Shown: positions 8,199-17,584 of the stretch, in pieces | How the letters are laid out: every line of letters starts with the position of its first letter | Numbering within the stretch: position 1 is the first letter of the stretch | Translations under genes and position numbers: made by a program | DNA from: an uncultured cyanobacterium | Lineage (GTDB): Bacteria > Cyanobacteriota > Cyanobacteriia > Cyanobacteriales > Nostocaceae | Assembly: GCA_903903925.1 (NCBI GenBank) | Contig: CAIVAU010000133.1 | Coordinates: 1-51,767 of the forward strand | Direction of reading: 5' to 3' | DNA: 51,767 nucleotides | The notes under the pieces: generated by a model | Databases searched by the model: none | What the model saw: only the letters and a program-made list of their open reading frames with translations | What the model was told of the DNA's origin: nothing

Positions 8199-11006
8199 TC
8201 AGCTACTACCCTTCGGTACAGAGTCTCCTGGCCCTGCTGTAACAATGACCAACTTCTCAGGATGAATCAACTCTTGAATTGCCTTTTGCACGTCTGCCAT
8301 AGTCACAGCCTCAATGTGCTTAGGAAATTCTCGGATTTCTGCCGGAGATAGCCCGTAAATGGAATTGTCCAAAATTATACTTGCCACCTCACTAGGACTA
8401 GCTAAATCCACTGGGTAGCTATTGGTAATTGAGCGTTTCGCGGTATTTAGTTCAGCCCCAGTGACTCCTTGCTCTCGCAATTGCTTAAGTAAAGCTAGGG
8501 TGCTAGAGATTGCCTTTTGAGCATCGCCTGGAGCCGTTTGCATCTGGATCAAGAATGGACCCGGAGAAATGCCAGCAGCAAAGGCACTATAGATCCCGTA
8601 GGTCAGACCCCGGCGATCGCGCACTTCAGTACCCAACCGGCTAGACAAGGTGTCACCACCTAAAATTTGATTCAGCACCATAGCGGCATAGAAACGGGGG
8701 TCTTTCCGCGAGATGCCATTATAACCAATATAGGTTACAGCCTCTGCCTTACCAGGGATCACTTGGTTTTGGCGTGTTGTAGTTTGTGGCAATGAGACTG
8801 GAGGTATGTTGAGAATCGGACGCTTACCCTTTGCCTGCCATTTATCAAACGCCTGATTGAGCAATGCTTTGACTTTAGTTGGATCAAAGTCACCAACCAA
8901 AGCGAGTGTTGTCGTATCTGGACGGTAGTGTTCCTGATAGAAACGAACCAAATCATCACGAGTAATACTCTTTAAGCTTTCTGCTGTAGGAAAGCTATGA
9001 AACGGATGATTTTCTGGGTAAATTGCCTGTTGGAATACTCGTTTTCCTAGTCCATGGGGGTCATCTAGGAGTACTTTCAGACCGATCAACGCTCTTTGAC
9101 GGCTCAGTTCCAACTGATCTGTCGGGAAGGTAGCATTTTGCACCAAATCCGCTACGGTTCTAATCAGTATCGGTAGATGAACAGACAGTCCATTTCCACT
9201 CACCCCAACACCCTCTCGACTAGCACCAAAACCCAAGCTGACTCCCCGGTCTTCTAAACTTTTCGCCAGAGTTAGAGCATTTTTTGTTTGTGTCCCATTC
9301 ATTAAATTACCAGCAGTCAGAGCCGCTACCCCAGACTTTTGATTAGTGTCAAATTCACTACCTGCATCAATTTGTCCACTTAGGTTAACGGTGGGGACGC
9401 TGTGGTCAGCGATTAGGAGAACTCGTAACCCATTCTTGAGAGTGAATTGCTCTGGGAGTTCTTGTTTAGTAGAAGCAGTGGTTGATGTCGCTGGAGGCAG
9501 GTATTTGGCAAGTTCTGCTGGATCTACAGGTTTACCAGGGCTGAAGTTTTCGGCGGTGCGACCAGTACCAACGCTGGAAGTCCCTGGTTTACCATCTGGT
9601 TGAGTCGGGATAAAGAAACCAATCGTTTGTTTAGCAGGATTGAGGTAAGTTTTTGCCACTCGCTGCACATCTTGTGCTGTAACTTTGGCGATCGCATTCA
9701 AATACCGTTCAACATAGCGATAATCTCCAGCAACAGTTTGGTTATACCCCAGTTGGGTTGCCTGAGAGCTAATATCTTGGTTACTCAACACAAACAGAGC
9801 TTGCAGTTGAGTTTTTGCTCGGGTCAACTCTTCTGGTGAAACTTGTTCCTGTTGTAATTTAGTCAGGGACTGTTGCAGCACTAGTGCAACTTTTGAGACT
9901 TCTTGACCCGCAGCAGCCGTGGCGCTAATATCGTACCAACCTGGTTCGATCAGTTCTGAGGGACTGGCACCGACTGAGCTTGCTAAACCTGTTTCTACTA
10001 AAGCTTGGTAAAGCCTAGAGCTACGTCCACCGGTCAGGATAGTGTCCATCAAATCGATCGCAGGTACATCTGGATGATTGACGTTTGGCAGAGGATAGAC
10101 AATTTGTAAAAGTGCCGCACTCCCCGGTTGTTTCAGGACAATAGGTTCTGTTTTACCAGTACTGCTACTCCTAGAAACGGCGGCGGAAGAAACCCCTCCT
10201 GCAACCTCTGTTCTCTTTTCTCTAGATCCTAGTTTCGGCAGCTTCCCAAAAGTCTGTTTGACAGTTTTCAGCAAAGGTTCTGTGGCAAAATCTCCCGCAA
10301 CGACTAATGTGGCATTGTCTGGGCTATAGTACTTGTGATAGTAGTTGCGTACCTGCTCTACGGTAAATTTCTCCACATCAGCTTTTGTGCCTCCTACAGG
10401 TAAACCATAGGGTCGGTTGGGGAACAGAGATCGCATCACAGCCTTATTGAGGCGATAGCTTGGTGAATTTTCGTATCCCTGCAACTCTGAGATGACCACG
10501 CGCTTTTCACTTACCAGTTGCTCAGGTCCAACTAAAGCATTTTCCATGCGATCAGCTTCTAGGGTCAGCAGTGCTTCCAATTTGTCGCGCTGCACCGTAC
10601 CATGGTAGGCAGTTTCGTCATAACTGGTAAAGGCATTAAATTGACTACCCAAAGCACTAAACAACCGACCAAATTGCACCGGACGATCATGGGTACCCTT
10701 GAACATTAAATGTTCTAGCTGGTGAGAGATCCCATTCACTCCCGGTTCTTCGTTGCGTGAGCCAACTCGATACCACACCTGCACACTGACCACTGGTGCG
10801 GTATGAATTTCCTTGGTTAGCACCGTTAAGCCGTTGTCCAATACCGTTTTACGCACACCTTGGGTCAGGGCAAGACCAGATACTGGCGTGACTGCTGTTG
10901 GTGTTGCGGCGTTGGTAAAATTGTTTGGCCACAGCACTCCATTCAGGAGAAAACTAAGTAAAAAACCTAAAAGAATTAATGGACGTAGCTTGGAGAGCAA
11001 AGGCAT
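8199..11006 (-). CDS. M16-family zinc metallopeptidase, two fused M16 halves, exported
   Basis: 935 aa. Residues 1-34 look like a signal peptide or membrane anchor (LILLGFLLSFLLNGVLW), so it should act in the periplasm or at the membrane. The first half has the inverted zinc motif HQLEH (H95, E98, H99) and the downstream acidic stretch EALLTLEADRMENALVGPE that supplies the third zinc ligand in pitrilysin-type peptidases. The second half, after about residue 500, repeats the M16 fold without HxxEH (QIDAGSEFD in its place), as in fused PqqL/processing-peptidase-like proteins. Length fits a two-domain fusion. A Ser/Thr-rich low-complexity linker (SSAAVSRSSSTG) interrupts the first half. Substrate unknown. 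Confidence 0.9.
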   Translation of the reverse strand: MPLLSKLRPLILLGFLLSFLLNGVLWPNNFTNAATPTAVTPVSGLALTQGVRKTVLDNGLTVLTKEIHTAPVVSVQVWYRVGSRNEEPGVNGISHQLEHLMFKGTHDRPVQFGRLFSALGSQFNAFTSYDETAYHGTVQRDKLEALLTLEADRMENALVGPEQLVSEKRVVISELQGYENSPSYRLNKAVMRSLFPNRPYGLPVGGTKADVEKFTVEQVRNYYHKYYSPDNATLVVAGDFATEPLLKTVKQTFGKLPKLGSREKRTEVAGGVSSAAVSRSSSTGKTEPIVLKQPGSAALLQIVYPLPNVNHPDVPAIDLMDTILTGGRSSRLYQALVETGLASSVGASPSELIEPGWYDISATAAAGQEVSKVALVLQQSLTKLQQEQVSPEELTRAKTQLQALFVLSNQDISSQATQLGYNQTVAGDYRYVERYLNAIAKVTAQDVQRVAKTYLNPAKQTIGFFIPTQPDGKPGTSSVGTGRTAENFSPGKPVDPAELAKYLPPATSTTASTKQELPEQFTLKNGLRVLLIADHSVPTVNLSGQIDAGSEFDTNQKSGVAALTAGNLMNGTQTKNALTLAKSLEDRGVSLGFGASREGVGVSGNGLSVHLPILIRTVADLVQNATFPTDQLELSRQRALIGLKVLLDDPHGLGKRVFQQAIYPENHPFHSFPTAESLKSITRDDLVRFYQEHYRPDTTTLALVGDFDPTKVKALLNQAFDKWQAKGKRPILNIPPVSLPQTTTRQNQVIPGKAEAVTYIGYNGISRKDPRFYAAMVLNQILGGDTLSSRLGTEVRDRRGLTYGIYSAFAAGISPGPFLIQMQTAPGDAQKAISSTLALLKQLREQGVTGAELNTAKRSITNSYPVDLASPSEVASIILDNSIYGLSPAEIREFPKHIEAVTMADVQKAIQELIHPEKLVIVTAGPGDSVPKGSS

Positions 11007-11048
11007 GATAGGTTACAGAAGAAATAGGCGTAAATATTTACTATCTAA

Positions 11049-11120
11049 TATCTACTATATAAAAAATGGTATGGACACCCCTTCTATCTACTATATAAAA
11101 AATGGTATGGACACCCCTTC
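11049..11120. repeat. Perfect 36-bp tandem duplication across the tilS start
   Basis: Positions 11049-11084 and 11085-11120 are identical 36-bp units containing TATATAAAAAATGG and the first tilS codons (ATG GTA TGG ACA CCC CTT). The duplication leaves an extra start codon 36 bp upstream of the genuine one. Confidence 0.95.
11066..11098 (+). other. 10-codon leader ORF made by the duplication
   Basis: The duplicated ATG opens MVWTPLLSTI and stops at TAA three bases before the tilS ATG. It has the same upstream context as the tilS start, so if one is translated the other may be too. Effect on tilS expression is inferred only. Confidence 0.5.
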
Positions 11121-12076
11121 ATGCAAAAATACACCGCACCATCCGAGATCGCCACTTATTTGAACGCAACCAAAGGCTCTTAGTTGCAGTCTCTGGTGGA
11201 CAAGATTCTTTGTGTTTAATTCAATTACTATTAGATTTACAACCAAAATGGGGATGGCATTTAGCAATTGCTCACTGCGATCACCGTTGGCGTTCTGACT
11301 CTGGGGCAAATGCTAGCCATGTGGAAAATTTAGCGAAAACTTGGGGAATATTGTTTTATTTACAAACAGCGAATGAGCCCTTGAGGAGTGAAGCTGCTGC
11401 ACGCAATTGGCGGTATCAAGCTTTGAGTGCGATCGCCTGGGAAAATCACTACAGCTGCGTGATCACGGGTCACACAGCAAGCGATCGTGCTGAAACCCTA
11501 CTTTACAACTTAATCCGTGGAACTGGTGCCGATGGCTTGCAGGCTTTAAGCTGGCAACGCCGATTAACTGATAGCATCGTGCTGGCACGTCCACTGTTAG
11601 AAGTGACTCGATCACAAACAGGGCAATTTTGTCAAGAGTTTCAAATCCCAATTTGGGAAGATTCCACCAATCAAGATTTGAAATTTGCCCGCAACCGGAT
11701 TCGCCAAGAATTACTACCATATTTGCAAGAAAACTTCAACCCTCAAGTCGAATCAGCCTTAGCCCAAACAGCAGAACTTCTACAAGCGGAAGTTGAGTAT
11801 TTAGAACAAGTTGCTCATCAGTTAAGAGAAGAGGCGATGTCTGGTCTTCCTTTAGGGCTCAATCGTCGCGTATTACAGAAAGCACCAATTGCTTTACAAC
11901 GTCGTGTGATGCGTCAGGTATTACAAGAAATACTGAGTAGTGCCCCCAGTTTTGAGCAAATTGAAAAACTAACAGCTTTAATTACAGCACCAAACCGTTC
12001 GCAAACCGATCCATTTCCTGGGGGTGCGATCGCTCAAGTAGAAGGCGATTGGATTTGTTTAAAGCTGAAAACTTGA
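11102..12076 (+). CDS. tilS: tRNA(Ile)-lysidine synthase
   Basis: 324 aa. The PP-loop motif SGGQDS lies at residues 31-36, followed by AIAHCDHRWRSDS and ITGHTASDRAETLLYNLIRGTGADGL, which are the TilS signature blocks (HxxDR, GHxxxDxxET, RGtG). The enzyme attaches lysine to C34 of tRNA-Ile(CAU) using ATP, so that AUA is read as isoleucine; it is cytoplasmic and essential in most bacteria. The length is that of the shorter cyanobacterial TilS type, with a small C-terminal extension. The ATG at 11102 matches the usual MxWTxLH start. Its start region is a 36-bp tandem duplication with a short leader ORF. It lies divergent from the M16 peptidase gene and convergent with plsY. Confidence 0.95.
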   Translation: MVWTPLHAKIHRTIRDRHLFERNQRLLVAVSGGQDSLCLIQLLLDLQPKWGWHLAIAHCDHRWRSDSGANASHVENLAKTWGILFYLQTANEPLRSEAAARNWRYQALSAIAWENHYSCVITGHTASDRAETLLYNLIRGTGADGLQALSWQRRLTDSIVLARPLLEVTRSQTGQFCQEFQIPIWEDSTNQDLKFARNRIRQELLPYLQENFNPQVESALAQTAELLQAEVEYLEQVAHQLREEAMSGLPLGLNRRVLQKAPIALQRRVMRQVLQEILSSAPSFEQIEKLTALITAPNRSQTDPFPGGAIAQVEGDWICLKLKT

Positions 12077-12077
12077 A

Positions 12078-12097
12078 GAAGAATACATCCGTCAGAA
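12078..12097 (-). repeat. Dispersed 20-mer ATTCTGACGGATGTATTCTT (copy 1)
   Basis: Sits exactly between the tilS and plsY stops. The same 20-mer occurs at 41387-41406 and, with one mismatch, at 40984-41003. Confidence 0.7.
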
Positions 12098-12775
12098 TCA
12101 AATCGCCTGTTCTGGTTCCACCTGTAACGTCTGCCCTATTTTTGGCTCAGTACCCGCAAGTAAGCGCTGAATATTACTACGATGACGCAAAATTACGTAT
12201 ACGCCACCAGTAATAGCAAACAGAATGTAGGGTAACGGTTGATGCAGAAGTACCATAAAAACAGAAACGGCGATCGCCCCACTAACAGAACTCAAAGAGA
12301 CAATCCGTGTGATCGCCACCACCACAGCAAACACTCCCGCTGTAGCCAAACCTAAGACCCAATTCATCGCCAGCAAAATCCCCAAACCTGTTGCAACCGA
12401 TTTACCACCAGTAAACCCTAAAAAAATTGATTTACTGTGTCCTAATAAAGCGGCTAACCCGGCTAACGTGACCATCCACGGTTGCCAAAGTTGAGGATTT
12501 AGCGTTTCTGGTTGAAGATTTTGAGCAAAATTCTGGAAAAACCAGTAGACGAGAGCGATCGCCAATACTCCCTTCAAACAATCAACGACTAAAACGAATG
12601 CTCCTGGACCTTTACCTAAAGTTCTCAAAACGTTAGTTGCTCCAGTTGAACCCGAACCAACTGAGCGAATATCAATGCCTTTTAACAGCTTAACTGCTAT
12701 GTAGCCGGTAGGAATAGAGCCTAGCAGATAAGCTACAACTAAAATTGCCCCACACAAACTTAACCAAAGAGTCAT
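12098..12775 (-). CDS. plsY: Glycerol-3-phosphate acyltransferase PlsY
   Basis: 225 aa integral membrane protein. The PlsY motifs are clear: GSIPTGYIAVKLLKGIDIRSVGSGSTGATNV (residues about 18-48, glycerol-phosphate and phosphate-binding loops) and GHSKSIFLGFTGGKSVATGLG (about 111-131). It transfers an acyl group from acyl-phosphate to sn-glycerol-3-phosphate, the first step of phospholipid and galactolipid synthesis, at the inner membrane. About five membrane spans are visible. The C-terminal QTLQVEPEQAI tail is variable in the family. The gene is convergent with tilS and probably monocistronic. Confidence 0.95.
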   Translation of the reverse strand: MTLWLSLCGAILVVAYLLGSIPTGYIAVKLLKGIDIRSVGSGSTGATNVLRTLGKGPGAFVLVVDCLKGVLAIALVYWFFQNFAQNLQPETLNPQLWQPWMVTLAGLAALLGHSKSIFLGFTGGKSVATGLGILLAMNWVLGLATAGVFAVVVAITRIVSLSSVSGAIAVSVFMVLLHQPLPYILFAITGGVYVILRHRSNIQRLLAGTEPKIGQTLQVEPEQAI

Positions 12776-12778
12776 ATT

Positions 12779-12808
12779 GAGAGTTAGGAGTTAGGAGTTA
12801 GGAGTTAG
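12779..12808. repeat. Short AGGAGTT heptamer array
   Basis: Four tandem units of AGGAGTT/GTTAGGA lie immediately upstream of plsY, between it and the DUF3086 gene. Confidence 0.85.
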
Positions 12809-12827
12809 GAAATTCCCCATGCCCTGA

Positions 12828-14024
12828 TCAAAACTCATCATCGTAAGTTCTCATCATTTTGGGGTCAGGGGCAAAGGCTAACCACAAAGGAAATTGTAGC
12901 AGTGCTAGGCTGATTTGCTCTTCGGAATCATCGATGACAACCAAAGGCTGTTGATTAGCTTTCACCAAGCGGTCAGCTTTTTGCGACAAAGCTTCTGGTG
13001 TCTCAAATAATACCACACCCCGATCTGGGCCAAAATCTGGGCGACCGATTCCCAAACAATCCTGTAACCCACGCCGCCATTCACCCAAGCGCTCTGGTGT
13101 ATGTGCTAATACCAAAGTACGGATGCGATCGCCATACAGCTTGTGTAATATCGAAATGACTGCTGAGGTAATGAGGATATTCTGCAACCTACTACCCATT
13201 GTTCGCAAAGCACCCCGTCCCCCTTGGTTGAAAAACCAGTTGGAAACTCGTTCAGCATGGACTGGTTCAAACGTGCGGCGCAGTTGCCACGCTGGACCGT
13301 AGTAATCTGGTTTGGTGCGGTACTGGTCAATCAAGCGGCGAATTTGCTTTGCCGTATCTTGAAACTGCTGTGTTGTTCCTAACTGAGGTTCGGTTGGCTT
13401 AACCTCTTTCACATCTAGTTTTTCTGGTTCTGGTTTTGCCTTTGATCCCAGTTGCAACTGCTCTGCTGCTACTGCCAAATCCTGTAAGCTTCCAGTGAGA
13501 TAGTCTTTAAAACCCTGCACCCTGATCGCCAAGTCTTGAGAAGTTCCGGCAAAGGTGGTTCGCATCTCGTTGCGAATGCGTTCTTGACGTCGTTCCAACT
13601 GTTCTACAGAAATTTGCAACGCCCCTTTGCGTTGTTCTAGTTCTAAAAGTGCCTCTTGCACTAGTCGTCCCATCGTCATCTGGGTTGCACTCAATTGCTC
13701 TTGAAGAGTTTTGTACGACGCTTGTAAGTTGGCTATTTCTTCTTTGAGCGCTTTTTCCGTGCGTTGCAACTCTGCTACACGTTCTGCTGCTTGGGCTTCT
13801 TGACGATGATTTGTTGATTCTGATTCTATTGACGACTCCAGTGCAGCAGTTAGATTGCTGTGTTGCGTCGTGTCAACTGTAGAATTTTGTGCTGCTGTTT
13901 CCACCACTGACTCAACAGATGAGTTTTGCGGTTGCTCAGGTTGCTCAGTTGTATGGTTTTGTTCTTCTTTTGGCATCAACGACTCATGAGTTGATTGTGG
14001 GGTTTGAGATTCCTCTGCATTCAT
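12828..14024 (-). CDS. DUF3086-domain protein
   Basis: 398 aa. Residues 1-75 are Gln/Ser/Thr/Glu-rich and disordered. Residues 80-150 form a coiled coil (AAERVAELQRTEKALKEEIANLQ...RQERIRNEM). The C-terminal 190 residues hold the conserved cyanobacterial DUF3086 region (QIRRLIDQYRTKPDYYGPAWQLRRTFEPVHAERV, then HTPERLGEWRRGLQDCLGIGRPDFGPDRGVVLFE). Biochemical role unknown. It is followed on the same strand, in transcription order after the DUF3119 and MlaE genes, so the three may work together near the envelope. Family call is from motif memory. Confidence 0.85.
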   Translation of the reverse strand: MNAEESQTPQSTHESLMPKEEQNHTTEQPEQPQNSSVESVVETAAQNSTVDTTQHSNLTAALESSIESESTNHRQEAQAAERVAELQRTEKALKEEIANLQASYKTLQEQLSATQMTMGRLVQEALLELEQRKGALQISVEQLERRQERIRNEMRTTFAGTSQDLAIRVQGFKDYLTGSLQDLAVAAEQLQLGSKAKPEPEKLDVKEVKPTEPQLGTTQQFQDTAKQIRRLIDQYRTKPDYYGPAWQLRRTFEPVHAERVSNWFFNQGGRGALRTMGSRLQNILITSAVISILHKLYGDRIRTLVLAHTPERLGEWRRGLQDCLGIGRPDFGPDRGVVLFETPEALSQKADRLVKANQQPLVVIDDSEEQISLALLQFPLWLAFAPDPKMMRTYDDEF

Positions 14025-14081
14025 AACACAATAATATAATTCCTATGACGCGAATAATTCAGAAATATACAATTTACCCAC

Positions 14082-14474
14082 TCAAGATTTTGGACAGCGT
14101 TGTTCCAGGCAACTCTTGAGGGTTTTGGGGTCAAATAAAATCGGTAAAAAGTGAATACTTTTAACTTCTTTAAAGTAAAAAAGGATAGGAACGCTTGTCC
14201 AAAATATCCGCCAGTTTTGCCATTCTTGGTAGGGAAAGCGGCGAATTAATTTTTCGCCTCTATAAATATCTAAGTTAGTGGCAGTAAATTGTAGACGCAG
14301 TGTGACTGCTTGAAACATGAGAAACAAGCCAAACAGTGCTATTATTCCTCCTACCCAAGGTTGAACCAGAAGTAGTGGAATTGCGGCAATAATCAACACT
14401 ACAGGTATGTAGTATACGGGCTTGAGTTCTACGGTTGACGTGGCGTTAGACGTAAATGAAGTAGTCACAGTCAA
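14082..14474 (-). CDS. DUF3119-family membrane protein
   Basis: 130 aa. Two adjacent hydrophobic segments (residues about 21-38 and 42-58) are followed by a PH-like soluble part (LRLQFTATNLDIYRGEKLIRRFPYQEWQNWRIFW) and the conserved end YFKEVKSIHFLPILFDPKTLKSCLE, typical of DUF3119 in cyanobacteria and plastids. It lies between the MlaE-type permease gene and the DUF3086 gene, all on the minus strand with 50-60 bp gaps, suggesting one transcription unit. Function unknown; an accessory role in lipid transport is an inference from context. Confidence 0.85.
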   Translation of the reverse strand: MTVTTSFTSNATSTVELKPVYYIPVVLIIAAIPLLLVQPWVGGIIALFGLFLMFQAVTLRLQFTATNLDIYRGEKLIRRFPYQEWQNWRIFWTSVPILFYFKEVKSIHFLPILFDPKTLKSCLEQRCPKS

Positions 14475-14525
14475 AAATCCTGGCTTATTAGTAGACGTTA
14501 TCCCTATTTTAAGAGTTACCTGACT

Positions 14526-15326
14526 CTATAAACCTGGCAGCGATATTGCATTGCCAGTGCCCTGAAACATGATCCAAGAAAGAAAGAAGTTACTCACAAA
14601 TATAATCAACAAAGCAGTAACAACTGCAGTAGTTGTTGATTGTCCCACTCCTTTTGCACCTCCCGTTGTTGTCATGCCCCAATTGCAACCAATCACAGCG
14701 ATAAAAGTTCCAAAGCAAAATCCTTTAATCATGGCGCTTACAATATCCCATGTGCCGAGAAAGTTACGGGCTGATTCCATAAACGCTGTTTCGGAAAGAT
14801 TGTAAACATTCGTCGCAATGATGAATCCTCCCATCATGCCTGTAATTAACGACAGGAGGGTTAAAATTGGCAGCATGAAACAGCAAGCAAGTACGCGGGG
14901 AATAACCAAGTAATCAATTGGATCAGTTTTTAACATCAAGAGGGCATCAATTTGTTCGGTTACCCGCATTGTGCCAATTTCCGCTGCAAATGCAGAACCA
15001 ACTCGCCCCGCCAAAACCACTGCGGTAAGAACGGGCGAAAGTTCCCGCGTCAATGCTATTGCCAGCACTCCGCCGACAATGTTTCCTGCCCCGAAGTTAA
15101 TAAACTCCCGCGCTACCTGTATGGTAAATACTGCACCCACAAAAACAGCCGTCAATAGGGCAATGAAGAGGGAGTCTGGACCAACTGCTGCCATTTGTTC
15201 TAAGGTGTTGCGCCAATGGATTTTGCCCCTGAGTAAGTGAATTGGTACTTGTCCACCCAAGAAAATTGCTGCCAGCAATCGCTGATTCCATGCTCCTAAA
15301 CTAGATTTGGATGTAGTGTCGCTCAA
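14526..15326 (-). CDS. MlaE-family lipid ABC transporter permease
   Basis: 266 aa, with five to six membrane spans and the MlaE/DUF140 signature FIALLTAVFVGAVFTIQVAREFINFGAGNIVGGVLAIALTRELSPVLTAVVLAGRVGSAFAAEIGTMRVTEQIDAL (split over residues about 53-128). Relatives are E. coli MlaE, mycobacterial YrbE and chloroplast TGD1, which move phospholipids between membranes with an ATPase and an MCE substrate-binding protein. Neither partner is in this window, which is usual in cyanobacteria. It is first in a minus-strand group with the DUF3119 and DUF3086 genes. Confidence 0.92.
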   Translation of the reverse strand: MSDTTSKSSLGAWNQRLLAAIFLGGQVPIHLLRGKIHWRNTLEQMAAVGPDSLFIALLTAVFVGAVFTIQVAREFINFGAGNIVGGVLAIALTRELSPVLTAVVLAGRVGSAFAAEIGTMRVTEQIDALLMLKTDPIDYLVIPRVLACCFMLPILTLLSLITGMMGGFIIATNVYNLSETAFMESARNFLGTWDIVSAMIKGFCFGTFIAVIGCNWGMTTTGGAKGVGQSTTTAVVTALLIIFVSNFFLSWIMFQGTGNAISLPGL

Positions 15327-15377
15327 CGTTCACAAGCTAACTCAGTAACTGACTTAAGAATAGCGAATAACAAGACG

Positions 15378-15486
15378 CAATGGGCAATGGGCATCGGGCA
15401 TCGGGCATGGGGTATCGAGGAACGAGTCTAGGCTATTGGTAATTGGTCATTTTTCTCTTCCATTGCCCATTGCCCGTTGCCCATTT
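15378..15486. repeat. Two facing GGGCAT/GCCCAT repeat blocks
   Basis: GGGCAATGGGCATCGGGCATC repeats at about 15378-15415 (7-8 bp units) face CCATTGCCCATTGCCCGTTGCCCA at about 15460-15486. They form an inverted pair with about 45 nt between, able to fold into a long stem. This occupies the gap before the 95-aa gene. Confidence 0.75.
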
Positions 15487-15608
15487 TAATGAAAACTTAA
15501 GATTCTTGAACTATCGCCTGAGATCAAGAGATCGCACTTAATAATTGTAGAAAGTAACAAATCCAGGTATACGACCCTTATCTCCCAACTTCATGGAGCC
15601 CGCCCCGC

Positions 15609-15896
15609 ATGAGCATCATTACAAATTTTCTCCGCTCGCTACTGCTCACGATTATTTTCACTTTCGCCGCTCCCATCTTCTTAATTGGGGGTCTGTTGAG
15701 TATAGTCTCCCTGTTCGGTCATCTTCCTGGTTTGCAGAGTGTGACTGCGGCGATCGCCACTCATATATTGCTGTTTCTCACTATCTTTGGTAGCGGCGCT
15801 CCCCTTCAAGGATTATTTGTCATTAGTTTGACTTGTAGTTTTGTCGGCGCATTATTTGATACTTATGCATATTACAGGTGTCAAATTTTACGATGA
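15609..15896 (+). CDS. Small membrane protein, unknown function
   Basis: 95 aa with two long hydrophobic segments (residues about 9-35 and 47-66) and a possible third (68-85), ending in a short basic tail YYRCQILR. No family was recognised. The coding frame runs cleanly and is not a shadow of another gene. It is flanked on both sides by repeat-rich non-coding DNA. The start ATG has no strong ribosome site. Confidence 0.6.
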   Translation: MSIITNFLRSLLLTIIFTFAAPIFLIGGLLSIVSLFGHLPGLQSVTAAIATHILLFLTIFGSGAPLQGLFVISLTCSFVGALFDTYAYYRCQILR

Positions 15897-16319
<423 letters not shown>

Positions 16320-16325
16320 TTGCTC

Positions 16326-17147
16326 ATGATTTGGCCTTTTAAGCCTAGGTTTCGTAAACAAATTGCTCGGATTGAAATTACTGGTGTGATTGCCAGTGCC
16401 GCTCGTAAGCGAGTTCTAGAAGCCCTGAAAACAGTAGAAGAGAAAAAGTTTCCGGCATTACTGCTACGGATCGATAGTCCTGGCGGTACGGTGGGCGATT
16501 CCCAAGAAATCTACAGTGCTCTCAAGCAGTTACAGAAAAAAGTGAAAATTGTAGCTAGTTTTGGGAATATTTCAGCTTCTGGCGGTGTCTACATTGGCAT
16601 GGGTTCTGAACACATCATGGCTAATCCTGGTACAATTACAGGTAGCATTGGTGTCATTTTGCGTGGTAATAACTTGGAACGCTTGCTACAAAAAGTTGGT
16701 ATTTCCTTCAAAGTCATTAAGTCTGGGCCCTACAAAGATATTTTGGCGTTTGATCGGGAACTGACTGAACCGGAAGAAAACATTTTGCAGGAATTGATTG
16801 ATACAAGTTATCAGCAGTTTGTACAAACAATAGCTGAGGCGCGTTCCTTGGAAGTAGAAGCTGTGAAGCGTTTCGCCGATGGTCGGATTTTTACTGGACA
16901 GCAAGCTGTAGAATTGGGTATTGTAGATCGCTTGGGAACAGAAGAAGACGCCCGTCGCTGGGCGGCAGAACTGGTTAGTCTTGACCCTGATAAAGCCCCC
17001 GTATACACCTTAGAAGAACGTAAACCTTTATTGAGCCGTTTTTTACCAGGGAGTCGTCAGGCTTCATCGGGACTTGGCTCTCAAATTGATTGGCTTGAAT
17101 TTGAAATGTCCACGAGTGGCTTACCCCTGTGGTTGTATCGACCTTGA
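16326..17147 (+). CDS. sppA: Signal peptide peptidase SppA (short form)
   Basis: 273 aa from ATG 16326. A TTG at 16320 is better spaced (8 nt) from GAGG at 16308-16311 and would add two residues. ClpP-like Ser/Lys protease: LLLRIDSPGGTVGDSQEIY substrate region, NISASGG with nucleophile Ser85, and SGPYKD with general base Lys137. The 52-residue Ser-Lys spacing equals that of B. subtilis SppA. There is no N-terminal membrane anchor, unlike most SppA proteins, so it may be peripheral or cytoplasmic. It degrades cleaved signal peptides in the family. It lies 67 bp upstream of aroH in the same direction. Confidence 0.92.
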   Translation: MIWPFKPRFRKQIARIEITGVIASAARKRVLEALKTVEEKKFPALLLRIDSPGGTVGDSQEIYSALKQLQKKVKIVASFGNISASGGVYIGMGSEHIMANPGTITGSIGVILRGNNLERLLQKVGISFKVIKSGPYKDILAFDRELTEPEENILQELIDTSYQQFVQTIAEARSLEVEAVKRFADGRIFTGQQAVELGIVDRLGTEEDARRWAAELVSLDPDKAPVYTLEERKPLLSRFLPGSRQASSGLGSQIDWLEFEMSTSGLPLWLYRP

Positions 17148-17200
17148 TGATAAGTTAGGAGTTATGAGTTGTAATTCCTAACTGCTAACTTTTACAACGT

Positions 17201-17207
17201 AAGGAGG
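17201..17207 (+). promoter_or_regulatory. Strong ribosome binding site for aroH
   Basis: AAGGAGG lies 7 nt before GTG 17215 and fixes that GTG as the start. Confidence 0.85.
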
Positions 17208-17214
17208 ATTTTTT

Positions 17215-17580
17215 GTGGAGTGGCGAATGTGGGCAATTCGCGGAGCAACAACCGTGTCAGAAAACACGGTCGAGGCAATGCAAGAAGCAGTGACGGAACT
17301 ACTAGATGAACTGGAAAAACGGAATCAACTACATCCAAGGGATATTATTAGTGTGACTTTTTCCGTGACACGTGATTTAGATGCTGTTTTTCCAGCGGCG
17401 ATCGCACGCAAACGTCCGCACTGGGATAGTGTGGCAATGTTGGACGTACAGCAAATGTATGTTGAGGGTAGCTTAGAGCGCTGCGTTCGATTTCTAGTTC
17501 ATGCTTACCTCCCAGCATCTGCCCCAATTTACCATACGTATTTGCGCTACGCCACGGGTCTGCGTCCTGATTGGAGTTGA
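17215..17580 (+). CDS. aroH: Monofunctional chorismate mutase, AroH type
   Basis: 121 aa, the size of B. subtilis AroH. It converts chorismate to prephenate for Phe/Tyr synthesis in the cytoplasm. Conserved features: WAIRGATTV (Arg9), the SVTFSVTRDLDAVFPAAIAR stretch, and MYVEGSLERCVR with Arg92, matching the B. subtilis MDVTGGLKKCIR active-site block. By eye, the position of the B. subtilis catalytic Glu78 is Gln80 here (VQQM instead of MQEM). Start is GTG with a perfect ribosome site. It converges on crtR across a hairpin. Confidence 0.93.
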   Translation: MEWRMWAIRGATTVSENTVEAMQEAVTELLDELEKRNQLHPRDIISVTFSVTRDLDAVFPAAIARKRPHWDSVAMLDVQQMYVEGSLERCVRFLVHAYLPASAPIYHTYLRYATGLRPDWS

Positions 17581-17584
17581 TTAA

